DNA from: Phenylobacterium sp.
GTDB lineage: Bacteria; Pseudomonadota; Alphaproteobacteria; Caulobacterales; Caulobacteraceae
Assembly (NCBI GenBank): GCA_028290925.1
Contig: JAQGIX010000023.1
Location: forward strand, 1 to 20,952
Direction: 5' to 3'
DNA: 20,952 bases
Shown in pieces: positions 1 through 7,075 of the stretch. The stretch's first letter is position 1. Each line of letters starts with the position of its first letter. The position numbers were made by a program, and so were the translations under genes. Under the pieces are notes generated by a model. The model had not been told where the DNA came from, ran no database searches, and was given only the letters and a program-made list of their open reading frames with translations.

Positions 1-1081
1 CGTGGTCGTCGATCTTCCAGTCCTTGCAGAGGTCCCAGGCGGCGGCCAGCGCGGCGCTGTCGTAGAGCACGCCGGTCCACAGCGCCGGCAGGGCGCAAAG
101 GCGGCTCCACGGCCCGGAGTCGGCGCCGCGCATCTCCAGGTACTGCTTGAGCCGCACTTCCGGGAACAGGGTGGTGGTGTGGTCGGCCAAGTCCTTCAGC
201 GAGGGCTTCTCGCAGGGCAACTAGGGGAGCTTGCCTTCCATGAAGTCTCGGAACGAGCGGCCGGCCACGTCGATGTAGCGGCCCTCGCGCTTGACGAAAT
301 ACATCGGCACGTCGAGTGCGTAGCGGGCGTAGGTCTCGAAGCCGAATCCGTCGGCGAAGACGAAATCCAGCATGCCCGTGCGGTCGTTGTCGGTGTCGGT
401 CCAGACGTTGGCGCGGGCCGAGACGAAGCCGGTGGGCTTGCCTTCCTTGAACGGCGAATTGGCGAACAGGGCGGTGGCGATCGGCTGCAGCGCGAGGCTG
501 GTGCGGAACTTCGCCACCATGTCGGCCTCGGAGCCGAAGTCGAGGTTGGCCTGCACCGTGCAGGTGCGGAACATCATGTCGAGGCCCATGGAGCCGACCT
601 TCGGCATGTAGTTCCGCATGATCTGGTAGCGGCCCTTGGGCATCATCGGGACCTGCTCGCGGGTCCAGATCGGCGTGTAGCCCAGGCCCAGGAAGCCCAG
701 GCCCAGCTCGTCGGCCACGACCTTGACCTCCTGCAGGTGGCCGCCGGTCTCCTCGCAAATGTCGTGGATGGTCTCCAGCGGCGCGCCGGACAGCTCGAAC
801 TGGCCGCCGGGCTCCAGGCTGACGCTGGCCTTGCCGCGCTCCAGGGCGATGACGTTCTCGCCCTCCAGGACCGGCGCCCAGCCGTAGCGGGTCAGGCCCT
901 CCAGCAGCGCCTTGATGCCCTGCGGCTCGTAGGGGACGGGCTCATGGGTCCCCAGGCGGAAGACGAACTTCTCGTGCTCGGCGCCCACGCGCCAGTCGGC
1001 CTTCGGCTTGGCCCCGACCTCGATCCAGCGGACCAAGTCGTCGAACACCAACGTGCGATCGTCGCAGGCGACCTCGGCCAT
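1..1081 (-). pseudogene. gshA: glutamate-cysteine ligase (GCS2 type), interrupted by an in-frame stop and cut by the window edge
   Basis: Glutamate-cysteine ligase joins L-glutamate and L-cysteine in the first, ATP-dependent step of glutathione synthesis in the cytoplasm. The reading frame starts at ATG 1081 with a good ribosome site (GGGGAGGTGATGG directly upstream). It shows family features such as GAEHEKF near residue 33, the LEPGGQFELSG block and NxDF-type motifs. Translation stops at TAG (221-223) after 286 residues, whereas proteobacterial/plant-type GCS2 enzymes are about 450 residues. In the same frame the family sequence resumes at once (LPCEKPSLKDLADHTTT, then FPEVRLKQYLEMRGADSGPW) and stays open for 73 codons to the window edge. 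This is therefore a single nonsense codon and not a frameshift. It could be a real mutation, a strain variant or a sequencing error. Gene identity is secure; functional status is uncertain. It probably follows rsmE in one transcript, 128 bases downstream. Confidence 0.88.
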
Positions 1082-1209
1082 CCATCACCTCCCCAGCCCA
1101 ACCCGGTCCGCTCCAGAACCCTTGAATACCCGGGCGAGGTCCAGCGGCCGAAATCCCTTACGTCGTTAGACTAGGTGGGCGCAAATCGGCGAAGCTCAAG
1201 GGGCCGGCG

Positions 1210-1932
1210 TCATGAACGCCAGTCGCCGAGCGCCGCCTGCCACAAGGTGAGCGCGCTGATCGCGGCGGTGTCGGCCCGCAGGATCCGCGGGCCCAGGGTG
1301 GCCGCAACCGCATAGGGCAGCGCCCGAAGACGCGCTCGTTCCGCCGCGGAGAACCCGCCCTCCGGCCCGATCAACACGCCCCAGGGCCCGGCGGGCTGGC
1401 CTTGCAAGGCCTCCAGCGCCGGCTTGGCGTCGCCGGCCTCGTCGCAGAACAGCAGCCGTCGACCGGCCGGCCACTCGGCGATCAGCCGCTCCAGCTTCTG
1501 GGGCTCAAGGATCTGCGGCACATCGAGCCGTCCGGTCTGCTCGGCCGCCTCGGTGGCGATGGCTTGCAGCCGGTCGACCCGGGTGTGGTCGGCGTTGGTC
1601 CGCTCGGTGGCCACCAGGCGCAGCCGCGCGGCGCCCAGCTCCGCCGCCTTCTCCACGATGGTCTCCAGCCGCCCGCGCTTGACCAGCGCCACCACCAGAT
1701 CGAGGTCCGGGCCGCGCGCCTGCGGTCGCGTCTGCGCCTGCGCCTGCAGCGTCACGGCGCGCTTGCCGAGCGAGGCCACGATCGCGCGCCACTCACCGTC
1801 GCGGCCATTGAACGCCAACAGCTCGTCGCCGACCGCCAGCCGCATCACCGCCGCCAGATAGCGGCTCTGGGCCTCGTCCAGCGCGACATCCGCGCCCGCC
1901 GCCAGGTCGTTTCGAATGAACAGCCGGATCAT
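1210..1932 (-). CDS. rsmE: 16S rRNA (uracil1498-N3)-methyltransferase RsmE
   Basis: This SPOUT-fold enzyme transfers a methyl group from S-adenosylmethionine to N3 of U1498 in helix 44 of 16S rRNA, acting on the 30S subunit. The 240-residue product is of normal family length. An N-terminal PUA-like RNA-binding part covers about residues 1-70. The SPOUT domain carries its knot motifs IGPEGGF (188-194) and LGPRILRADTA (213-223), which form the cofactor pocket. ATG 1932 has no close Shine-Dalgarno; GGAGG lies about 15 bases away. A GCTAGAAC -10 element sits only 7 bases upstream, so the message may be leaderless. The gene is divergent from ppk2 (47 bases between starts) and upstream of gshA on the same strand. 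Confidence 0.95.
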   Translation of the reverse strand: MIRLFIRNDLAAGADVALDEAQSRYLAAVMRLAVGDELLAFNGRDGEWRAIVASLGKRAVTLQAQAQTRPQARGPDLDLVVALVKRGRLETIVEKAAELGAARLRLVATERTNADHTRVDRLQAIATEAAEQTGRLDVPQILEPQKLERLIAEWPAGRRLLFCDEAGDAKPALEALQGQPAGPWGVLIGPEGGFSAAERARLRALPYAVAATLGPRILRADTAAISALTLWQAALGDWRS

Positions 1933-1939
1933 CCGCGCC

Positions 1940-1947
1940 GTTCTAGC
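1940..1947 (-). promoter_or_regulatory. candidate -10 element of a leaderless rsmE promoter
   Basis: On the minus strand these bases read GCTAGAAC, an exact match to the GCTANAWC -10 consensus described for Caulobacter housekeeping promoters. It ends 7 bases before the rsmE ATG, which puts the transcription start at or next to the start codon. No convincing -35 hexamer lies 17 bases upstream, so the call is tentative. Confidence 0.35.
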
Positions 1948-1967
1948 CTCCGTCCCCGCACAAGGAC

Positions 1968-1973
1968 TAGGGT
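1968..1973 (+). promoter_or_regulatory. candidate -10 element of ppk2
   Basis: TAGGGT fits the TATNNT-type -10 shape and ends 6 bases before ATG 1980, again suggesting a leaderless message. The alternative is normal initiation using AAGGA at 1962-1966, 13 bases before the start, which is a long spacing. No clear -35 was found. Low certainty. Confidence 0.25.
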
Positions 1974-1979
1974 CCGCGC

Positions 1980-2738
1980 ATGAACGACGACCGCTACGAA
2001 GCCGAGCTCGAGAAGCGCCAGCTCGCCCTGGTCCACTGGCAGCAGCACGCCATGGCCAAGGGCGAGAAGGTGCTGATCATGTTGGAGGGCCGCGACGCGG
2101 CCGGCAAGGACGGCTCGGTCCGGGTCCTGACCGAACACCTCTCGGTGCGCGCCACCCGCGTCGTCGCCCTGCCCAAGCCCTCCGACCGCGACCGCAGCCA
2201 GTGGTACTTCCAGCGCTATGTGGCGCGCCTGCCGGCCGGCGGCGAGACGGTGATCTTCAACCGCTCCTGGTACAACCGCGCGGGCGTCGAGCGGGTGATG
2301 GGCTTCTGCACGCCGGAGGAGCACGAGCAGTTCCTACGCGAGGTCCCGGCCTTCGAGGCGATGCTGGTGGAAAGCGGCCTGAAGCTGATCAAGCTCTGGC
2401 TCGACGTCTCCAAGGCCGAGCAGGCCAAGCGCCTGGAGGATCGCCGGAGCAACCCGCTGAAGGTGCTCAAGGCCTCGCCGCTGGACGCCGAGGCTCAGAA
2501 GCGGTGGGCCGACTACACCGCCGCCCGCGACGAGATGCTCCGCCGCAGCGACAACGCGGTCGCGCCCTGGACCATCGTCCGCTCGGATCACAAGAAGCAG
2601 GCGCACCTGGCGATCCTCAGCCACCTGGTCCGCACGCTGGCCCCCAAGGACATCCGCCGTGACGTGGACGCGCCGGACCTCGACGTGCTCTTTCCCTTCG
2701 AACTGGCCGCCATCGAGGACGGCCGGTTGGCCCGCTAG
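1980..2738 (+). CDS. ppk2: polyphosphate kinase 2 family protein
   Basis: PPK2 enzymes transfer phosphate between inorganic polyphosphate and nucleotides, usually driving ADP or GDP to triphosphate at the expense of polyphosphate. The 252-residue, single-domain protein has a P-loop kinase fold: Walker A GRDAAGKDG (37-45), the Walker B/lid region FNRSWYNRAGVERVMGFC (93-110), and the downstream LWLDVSKAEQ and RRSNPLKVLKASPLD blocks typical of class I one-domain PPK2. Length is normal, with no signal peptide, so it is cytosolic. It starts 47 bases from divergent rsmE and is followed after 9 bases by an aldo/keto reductase, probably in one transcript. Substrate preference (ADP versus GDP) cannot be read from the sequence. 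Confidence 0.92.
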   Translation: MNDDRYEAELEKRQLALVHWQQHAMAKGEKVLIMLEGRDAAGKDGSVRVLTEHLSVRATRVVALPKPSDRDRSQWYFQRYVARLPAGGETVIFNRSWYNRAGVERVMGFCTPEEHEQFLREVPAFEAMLVESGLKLIKLWLDVSKAEQAKRLEDRRSNPLKVLKASPLDAEAQKRWADYTAARDEMLRRSDNAVAPWTIVRSDHKKQAHLAILSHLVRTLAPKDIRRDVDAPDLDVLFPFELAAIEDGRLAR

Positions 2739-2747
2739 GAGGATTCC

Positions 2748-3728
2748 ATGGAACAGGTTCGTCTCGGATCGACCGGCCTGAAGGTCTCGCGCCTGTGCCT
2801 CGGCTGCATGACCTACGGCTCAAAGGCCTGGCGCTCCTGGGTCCTCGACATGGAGGAGGCCAAACCGTTCTTCCAGACCGCCGTCGAGAAGGGCATCACC
2901 TTCTTCGACACCGCCAACGTCTATTCGATCGGAGCCAGCGAGGAAGTCACCGGCCGTTGGCTGCGGGAATTCGCGCGGCGCGAGGAGATCGTGGTGGCCA
3001 CCAAGGTCAATGGGCCCATGGGGCCGGGCCCCAACGAGAAGGGCCTGTCGCGCAAGTCGATCATGGCCCAGATCGACGCCAGCCTGAGCCGGCTGGGCAT
3101 GGACTACGTGGACCTCTACCAGATCCACCGCTTCGACTACGAGACGCCCATCGAGGAGACGTTGGAGGCGCTGAACGACGTCGTGCGGGCCGGCAAGGCC
3201 CGCTATATCGGCGCCTCCTCCATGTACGCTTGGCAGTTCGCCCGGATGCTCGCCGTCTCGGACCAGCACGGCTGGAGTCGGTTCGTCTCCATGCAGCCGC
3301 AGTACAACCTGGTCTATCGGGAGGAGGAGCGGGAGATGCTGCCGCTCTGCCGCAATGAAGGCATCGGCGTGATCCCCTGGTCGCCGCTGGCCCGCGGCTT
3401 CCTGGCCGGCGGCCGTGGCGCGCCCAAGGAGGGCAACACCGAACGCGCCCGCACCGACGAGTTCAGCCCCCGCCTCTACTACCGCGACGCCGACTTCAAG
3501 GTGGTCGACACGGTCACCGAGATCGCCAAGGCGCGCGGCCTCTCCAACATGCAGGTGGCGCTGGCCTGGGTGCTCAAGAACCCCGCCATCACCGCGCCGA
3601 TCATCGGCGCCTCCAAGCTCGGCCACCTGGAAGACGCGGTCTCGGCGCTAGACGTGAAACTGAGCGACGACGAGGTGAAGGCGTTGGAGGCCGAGTACCA
3701 GCCCAAGCCGGTGCTGGACCACGCCTGA
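2748..3728 (+). CDS. aldo/keto reductase
   Basis: This is an NADPH-dependent oxidoreductase of the aldo/keto reductase superfamily, a (beta/alpha)8 barrel that reduces aldehydes or ketones; the physiological substrate is unknown. All four catalytic residues are visible: Asp54 and Tyr59 (FFDTANVYS), Lys86 (VATKVNG) and His127 (YQIHRFD). The C-terminal cofactor loop is present around PIIGASKLGHLEDAV. At 326 residues it matches the yeast YPL088W/YakC-like group that carries out general aldehyde reduction. ATG 2748 follows AGGAGG at good spacing. It lies 9 bases after ppk2 and so is likely co-transcribed. The next gene has its own promoter and lower GC. Confidence 0.93.
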   Translation: MEQVRLGSTGLKVSRLCLGCMTYGSKAWRSWVLDMEEAKPFFQTAVEKGITFFDTANVYSIGASEEVTGRWLREFARREEIVVATKVNGPMGPGPNEKGLSRKSIMAQIDASLSRLGMDYVDLYQIHRFDYETPIEETLEALNDVVRAGKARYIGASSMYAWQFARMLAVSDQHGWSRFVSMQPQYNLVYREEEREMLPLCRNEGIGVIPWSPLARGFLAGGRGAPKEGNTERARTDEFSPRLYYRDADFKVVDTVTEIAKARGLSNMQVALAWVLKNPAITAPIIGASKLGHLEDAVSALDVKLSDDEVKALEAEYQPKPVLDHA

Positions 3729-3771
3729 ATGCGGGAATGTTCCGCCGCGCAAGGCGGTGGGGCGGCGGGCG

Positions 3772-3786
3772 TTAACCATTCGTTAG
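3772..3786 (+). promoter_or_regulatory. CtrA-like box upstream of the toxin promoter
   Basis: TTAACCATTCGTTAG matches the CtrA consensus TTAA-N7-TTAA with one mismatch in the second half-site. It lies 24 bases upstream of the -35 hexamer of the promoter at 3811-3839, in a locally AT-rich spacer. CtrA is the master cell-cycle regulator of Caulobacterales. A competing reading is a weak hairpin (AACCAT 3774-3779 with ATGGTT 3793-3798) followed by five T at 3802-3806, which could end the aldo/keto reductase transcript. Confidence 0.4.
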
Positions 3787-3810
3787 CTGATGATGGTTCC
3801 CTTTTTGTTC

Positions 3811-3839
3811 TTGACCACGAAGCTAAGCTGAGCTATGAT
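3811..3839 (+). promoter_or_regulatory. sigma70-type promoter of the toxin/immunity cassette
   Basis: TTGACC (3811-3816) and TATGAT (3834-3839) are separated by exactly 17 bases, the best promoter match in the window. The transcription start would fall near 3846, giving a leader of about 85 bases to TTG 3931 or about 120 bases to ATG 3967. Confidence 0.65.
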
Positions 3840-3918
3840 CTAGCTGTGTGGTGAGGGACGCTTGCGCTGGCTTGGCAGTCGGCGCGGCGTAGCCAGACGG
3901 CCGCACCTTAACAAGTGC

Positions 3919-3924
3919 AAGGAG
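3919..3924 (+). promoter_or_regulatory. ribosome binding site that sets the toxin start
   Basis: AAGGAG sits 6 bases before an in-frame TTG at 3931, an optimal spacing. The only in-frame ATG nearby (3967) has no recognisable Shine-Dalgarno. The most upstream alternative, TTG 3862, has only a poorly spaced GAGGG. TTG 3931 is therefore the preferred start. Confidence 0.5.
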
Positions 3925-3930
3925 TGCGGC

Positions 3931-5394
3931 TTGGCGGGATTTCAGCCGTCGCGACGGCCCGTCGGAATGTTCGACGACAGCGACGATATCGACGATTGGA
4001 TGGCTCAGCGGAGCGCCGACGTCGCCGGGCGGCAGGACGCCGAGGCGGCTGGGCGTGAAGCTTGGGACCAAGCGACCCAAGCTGGCCAGGATCTGAGTGC
4101 GCCCCAGCCCGGCGATCTCGCCAGGCTGGGCGCTCAGGCGATGACCGGCAGGGCGACGGCTGATAGCGACGGGCTAAACCCCGACCCCAACGACTCGGCA
4201 AATGCGTCATCCGACGCCAACGCGCCGGTCGAACGCGATCAGCCCGTCAACCTCGACGGCCCGCTGCTCACGCCACCTCGCTTTGGCTTTTCGACCGCGA
4301 GACCCGGCGACAGCGTCTCGAAGCTGGTCGGAACGAGTGACCCGGCCGCGATAGGGCGCTTTCTCAGCCCGAACGGGCTGAGCGACCGCGGCTCCACGAT
4401 CTACGGCGGCCAGAGGCAGCAACAGGACCACCGTGTCGCAGCATTGCGCGCCCAACCCACAACCAGTCAGTCAGCGTCCTCACCTTCTTCCAAACCTGTG
4501 CAAGCCGATTCCGAGGCGGCTCGGAACGACGCAAGATGGGAGGGCTACCGCGCCGGACTGCTTCCCGGCGTGTTGCGCGGCGGGATACACGCTATCCAAG
4601 GGGTCTCGGGCGCCCTGACCTTCGGCGAGCGCCTCGCGAATCCTTTGGCTGACAAGTTCCTGAGCCCACCAGGACACTCCGCGTCCGATCAGTTGGTTTC
4701 GGCAGGAGCACACCTGGGTCTTAACATTGTCGGAGCCGTCCTCGGTCCGAGCGGCGCTTGGCAAGGAGCGCTGGCGTTCGGCCGCAAGGTCAATGCGGAA
4801 GTGAATCCATGGGGGACCCCTTTGCCGCCCACGGCGGCAGAGGCGCGGCGCGCCGGAGAACACCTAGGCGAGAACCACGGTGAGATTCTGTTCAATCTCG
4901 CGTCAACGCCCGTCGGCGGCGAGGCAGGCGCGACGCTGGAAGGGTTGAGGTATGCATCGGAGGCGGGCGACGTGGCCAAGTACCTCCGCGCCGGACATGC
5001 TCCCGACGTGGCCACGCATCTTGCAAAGCCCTATGTCCAACCTGGCCACCACGCCTGGGCCAAGAGCCGAATGCTGGCGGACTTCTGGGGCGGCGGGCCT
5101 CTGCCCACGTGGTTGAGTGAAAGCCGCCTGAACCTGCTTCACCCGCGCGGCATCGATATCGGCCAATTCTACGATCTTCATGCGCGCGTCGACCCGAACT
5201 TCTACGGCGCCAAGCTTCCGGGGCGCGGCCGGGGTCAAGGCTGGAGCGCAAAACGACTTGGAATTGAAAAATACGATCAACTTGGCCAGATTTGGCACGG
5301 TATCCCAGGCTACACTAAAGGCCTCGCGTCCGGCGCTATTCTAGACCTAGGAGACGATCTTCATTCACTGTTCGGTGGGAGCCAATCGCAATGA
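3931..5394 (+). CDS. LysM-containing protein with a candidate C-terminal toxin domain
   Basis: I do not recognise this as a named family. With the TTG 3931 start it is 487 residues; the numbering below is from the internal ATG 3967 (475 residues). The N-terminus is acidic (FDDSDDIDDW) with no signal peptide. A LysM-like peptidoglycan-binding motif spans about 107-150 (ARPGDSVSKLVGT, RFLSPNGL, STIYGGQ). A Ser/Gln-rich linker covers about 150-190. A Gly/Ala-rich, partly hydrophobic middle spans about 195-275. The C-terminal part of about 115 residues carries GHH (360-362), Asn389, His392 and His405, reminiscent of HNH/GHH nuclease toxins. The stop overlaps the next start by ATGA, as in toxin-immunity pairs. 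GC is visibly lower than in flanking genes and codon choice is less biased, which suggests transfer. The toxin role is inferred from architecture and context. A phage- or envelope-associated structural protein remains possible. Confidence 0.6.
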   Translation: MAGFQPSRRPVGMFDDSDDIDDWMAQRSADVAGRQDAEAAGREAWDQATQAGQDLSAPQPGDLARLGAQAMTGRATADSDGLNPDPNDSANASSDANAPVERDQPVNLDGPLLTPPRFGFSTARPGDSVSKLVGTSDPAAIGRFLSPNGLSDRGSTIYGGQRQQQDHRVAALRAQPTTSQSASSPSSKPVQADSEAARNDARWEGYRAGLLPGVLRGGIHAIQGVSGALTFGERLANPLADKFLSPPGHSASDQLVSAGAHLGLNIVGAVLGPSGAWQGALAFGRKVNAEVNPWGTPLPPTAAEARRAGEHLGENHGEILFNLASTPVGGEAGATLEGLRYASEAGDVAKYLRAGHAPDVATHLAKPYVQPGHHAWAKSRMLADFWGGGPLPTWLSESRLNLLHPRGIDIGQFYDLHARVDPNFYGAKLPGRGRGQGWSAKRLGIEKYDQLGQIWHGIPGYTKGLASGAILDLGDDLHSLFGGSQSQ

Positions 5395-5849
5395 AGCCGA
5401 AGAAATGGGCCGTATTCCGGGCGGACTTGTTTCCGGACGACACCGAGGAGACAGACACGGAAATCATTCGATTTCCGGGAGAGAACATCGCCGAAGCCCT
5501 ACGCGAGATTCTCGCAGGCGTGGGATGTGAAAGGATCGGCGAGCCCTCCGAGGAGGCGGAGCACGGCTGGCATGTGCATTTCCGAAGCAACAGCAAACCG
5601 TTCTGGCTCCAGGTCTCCCGCATCGAACCTGAAACCCTGCTCCTCTTCGACAAGAGCTATGGGTCCGACGGGCTGTTCTACAAGGGGCCTTCGCGGCACG
5701 AGCAACTGCTTGAGAAGATAAGAGCCGCGCTCGCTACGGACGGCCGGTTCGGTGAACTGCGGTGGTACACGCAAGAGGAAATGGACACCGTGGACTGGAA
5801 TCTGCCGCTTGAGCCGGCGGCTGCTACGGGGCCTGAGGCTGACGCTTGA
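5391..5849 (+). CDS. small acidic protein, candidate immunity protein for the upstream toxin
   Basis: This is a 152-residue, acidic, soluble protein with no signal peptide or membrane segment. I cannot assign it to a named family. It has alternating hydrophobic strands (GWHVHFRSN, FWLQVSRIEPETLLLF) and a helix (SRHEQLLEKIRAAL), suggesting a compact alpha/beta fold. ATG 5391 overlaps the stop of the LysM protein (ATGA), with GGGAG about 10 bases upstream, so the two are translationally coupled. Position, size, acidity and the shared lower GC are what one expects of a cognate immunity protein directly downstream of a polymorphic toxin. This is inference from context. Its own stop overlaps the next start (TTGA). 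Confidence 0.6.
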   Translation: MKPKKWAVFRADLFPDDTEETDTEIIRFPGENIAEALREILAGVGCERIGEPSEEAEHGWHVHFRSNSKPFWLQVSRIEPETLLLFDKSYGSDGLFYKGPSRHEQLLEKIRAALATDGRFGELRWYTQEEMDTVDWNLPLEPAAATGPEADA

Positions 5850-7063
5850 ACGACAAGCTCACGGCCGGCGAGGCCCGCCGCATTGCGCTGGCGGCGCAAG
5901 GGTTCGGCCAGGCGCGGCCTGAGGGCGCGGTCGGCAGGCGGCAGCTCGTCAAGCTGATCGAGCGGCTGGGCGTGATCCAGATCGACAGCGTCAATGTGGT
6001 CTCGCGCACCCACTATCTGCCGGCCTTCGCGCGGCTGGGCGCCTATCCGCGGGCGCTGCTGGAAGAGGTCGCCTGGAGCAAGACGCGACCGCTGTTCGAG
6101 TATTGGGCGCACGAGGCCTCGCTGCTGCCGCTCGCGACCCAGCCGCTCATCCGCTGGCGGATGGCCGACGCCCACGACGGGGTCGGGACCTGGAAGGGCG
6201 TCGCCCGCTTCCTGCGCGAGCGGCGCGAGTTCGTCGACCGGGTGCTGGCCGAGATCGCCGCGCGCGGCCCGCTCTCGGCCTCGGAGCTGGAGATGGGCCA
6301 CAAGGGCGAGGGCGGCTGGTGGGGCTGGAGCGAGGCCAAGCGGGCGCTGGAGTGCCTGTTCTGGACGGGGGAGCTGACCACCGCCACGCGGCGCGGGACC
6401 TTCGAGCGGGTCTATGGCCTGCCGGAGAAAGTGCTGCCGCGCGCGGTCCTGGCGACGCCGACGCCCGACCGCGACGACGCCCAGCGCCAGCTGCTGATGA
6501 TCGCCGCCCGCGCCCTGGGCGTCGGCGCCGAGCGCGACCTGCGCGACTACTTCCGCATGGGCGTCGCCGAGACCAAGGCGCGCCTCGCCGAGCTGGTGGA
6601 GGCCGGCGAACTGACCCCCGTCGTCGTGAAGGGCTGGCGCGAGCCCGCCTACCTCGATCCTGCCGCGCGGCGGCCACGCCGCGTGGAGGCGCACGCCCTG
6701 CTCTCGCCCTTCGACAACCTGATCTGGTTCCGCGAGCGCACCGAGCGGATGTTCGGCGTGCGCGTGCGGCTGGAGATCTACACCCCGGCCGCGAAGCGCA
6801 CCCACGGCTACTACGTGTTGCCATTCCTGGAGGGGGACGCGCTCACCGCCCGGGTGGACCTGAAGGCCGAGCGCAAGGCCGGCGTGCTGATCGTCCAGGC
6901 CAGCCACGCCGAGCCCTGGGCCAGCGACGCCACGCCCGTGCGCCTGGCGCAGGAGCTGAAGCTGATGGCCGGCTGGCTGGGGCTCGACAGCGTGCGGGTG
7001 GAGCGCCGCGGGGATCTGGCTGGCGGGCTGGAAGACGCCGTGGCCCACACCTTCTCCGCGTAG
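5846..7063 (+). CDS. YcaQ/AlkX-like DNA glycosylase (winged-helix, HTH_42 family)
   Basis: Members of the HTH_42 (formerly DUF1006) family are DNA glycosylases with tandem winged-helix modules. E. coli YcaQ (AlkX) excises alkylated bases and unhooks interstrand crosslinks. The 405-residue product has normal length. The catalytic motif is Q45-I46-D47 in GVIQIDSVNVV. This is the Q-x-D form reported for the YcaQ/AlkX branch, and not the Q-x-Q form of AlkZ from azinomycin producers. TRTHYLP-type sequence follows (SRTHYLPAF). C-terminal blocks such as LLSPFDNLIWFRERTE and YEYTPA-like EIYTPAAKRTHGYYVLPF are typical. The start is TTG 5846, which shares four bases with the stop of the candidate immunity gene; TGAGG lies about 8 bases upstream. 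GC is high again, so the gene looks native. It ends 12 bases from the convergent methyltransferase. Confidence 0.88.
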   Translation: MNDKLTAGEARRIALAAQGFGQARPEGAVGRRQLVKLIERLGVIQIDSVNVVSRTHYLPAFARLGAYPRALLEEVAWSKTRPLFEYWAHEASLLPLATQPLIRWRMADAHDGVGTWKGVARFLRERREFVDRVLAEIAARGPLSASELEMGHKGEGGWWGWSEAKRALECLFWTGELTTATRRGTFERVYGLPEKVLPRAVLATPTPDRDDAQRQLLMIAARALGVGAERDLRDYFRMGVAETKARLAELVEAGELTPVVVKGWREPAYLDPAARRPRRVEAHALLSPFDNLIWFRERTERMFGVRVRLEIYTPAAKRTHGYYVLPFLEGDALTARVDLKAERKAGVLIVQASHAEPWASDATPVRLAQELKLMAGWLGLDSVRVERRGDLAGGLEDAVAHTFSA

Positions 7064-7075
7064 CGGCGGGAGAGG

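Noticed and set aside
221..223. Amber codon read as a genetic recoding (pyrrolysine or general TAG reassignment)
   Set aside because: TAG also ends other genes in the window (ppk2 and the Phd-like gene), and no recoding element was seen, so a single mutation or error is simpler.
2..1174. 390-codon plus-strand open frame opposite gshA
   Set aside because: Antisense shadow. The minus strand has clear glutamate-cysteine ligase sequence on both sides of the amber codon.
3774..3806. Hairpin AACCAT/ATGGTT plus five T as terminator of the aldo/keto reductase
   Set aside because: The stem is only 6 bases, AT-rich and has a 13-base loop. The CtrA-like box reading of the same bases is at least as good, so it is not listed as a terminator.
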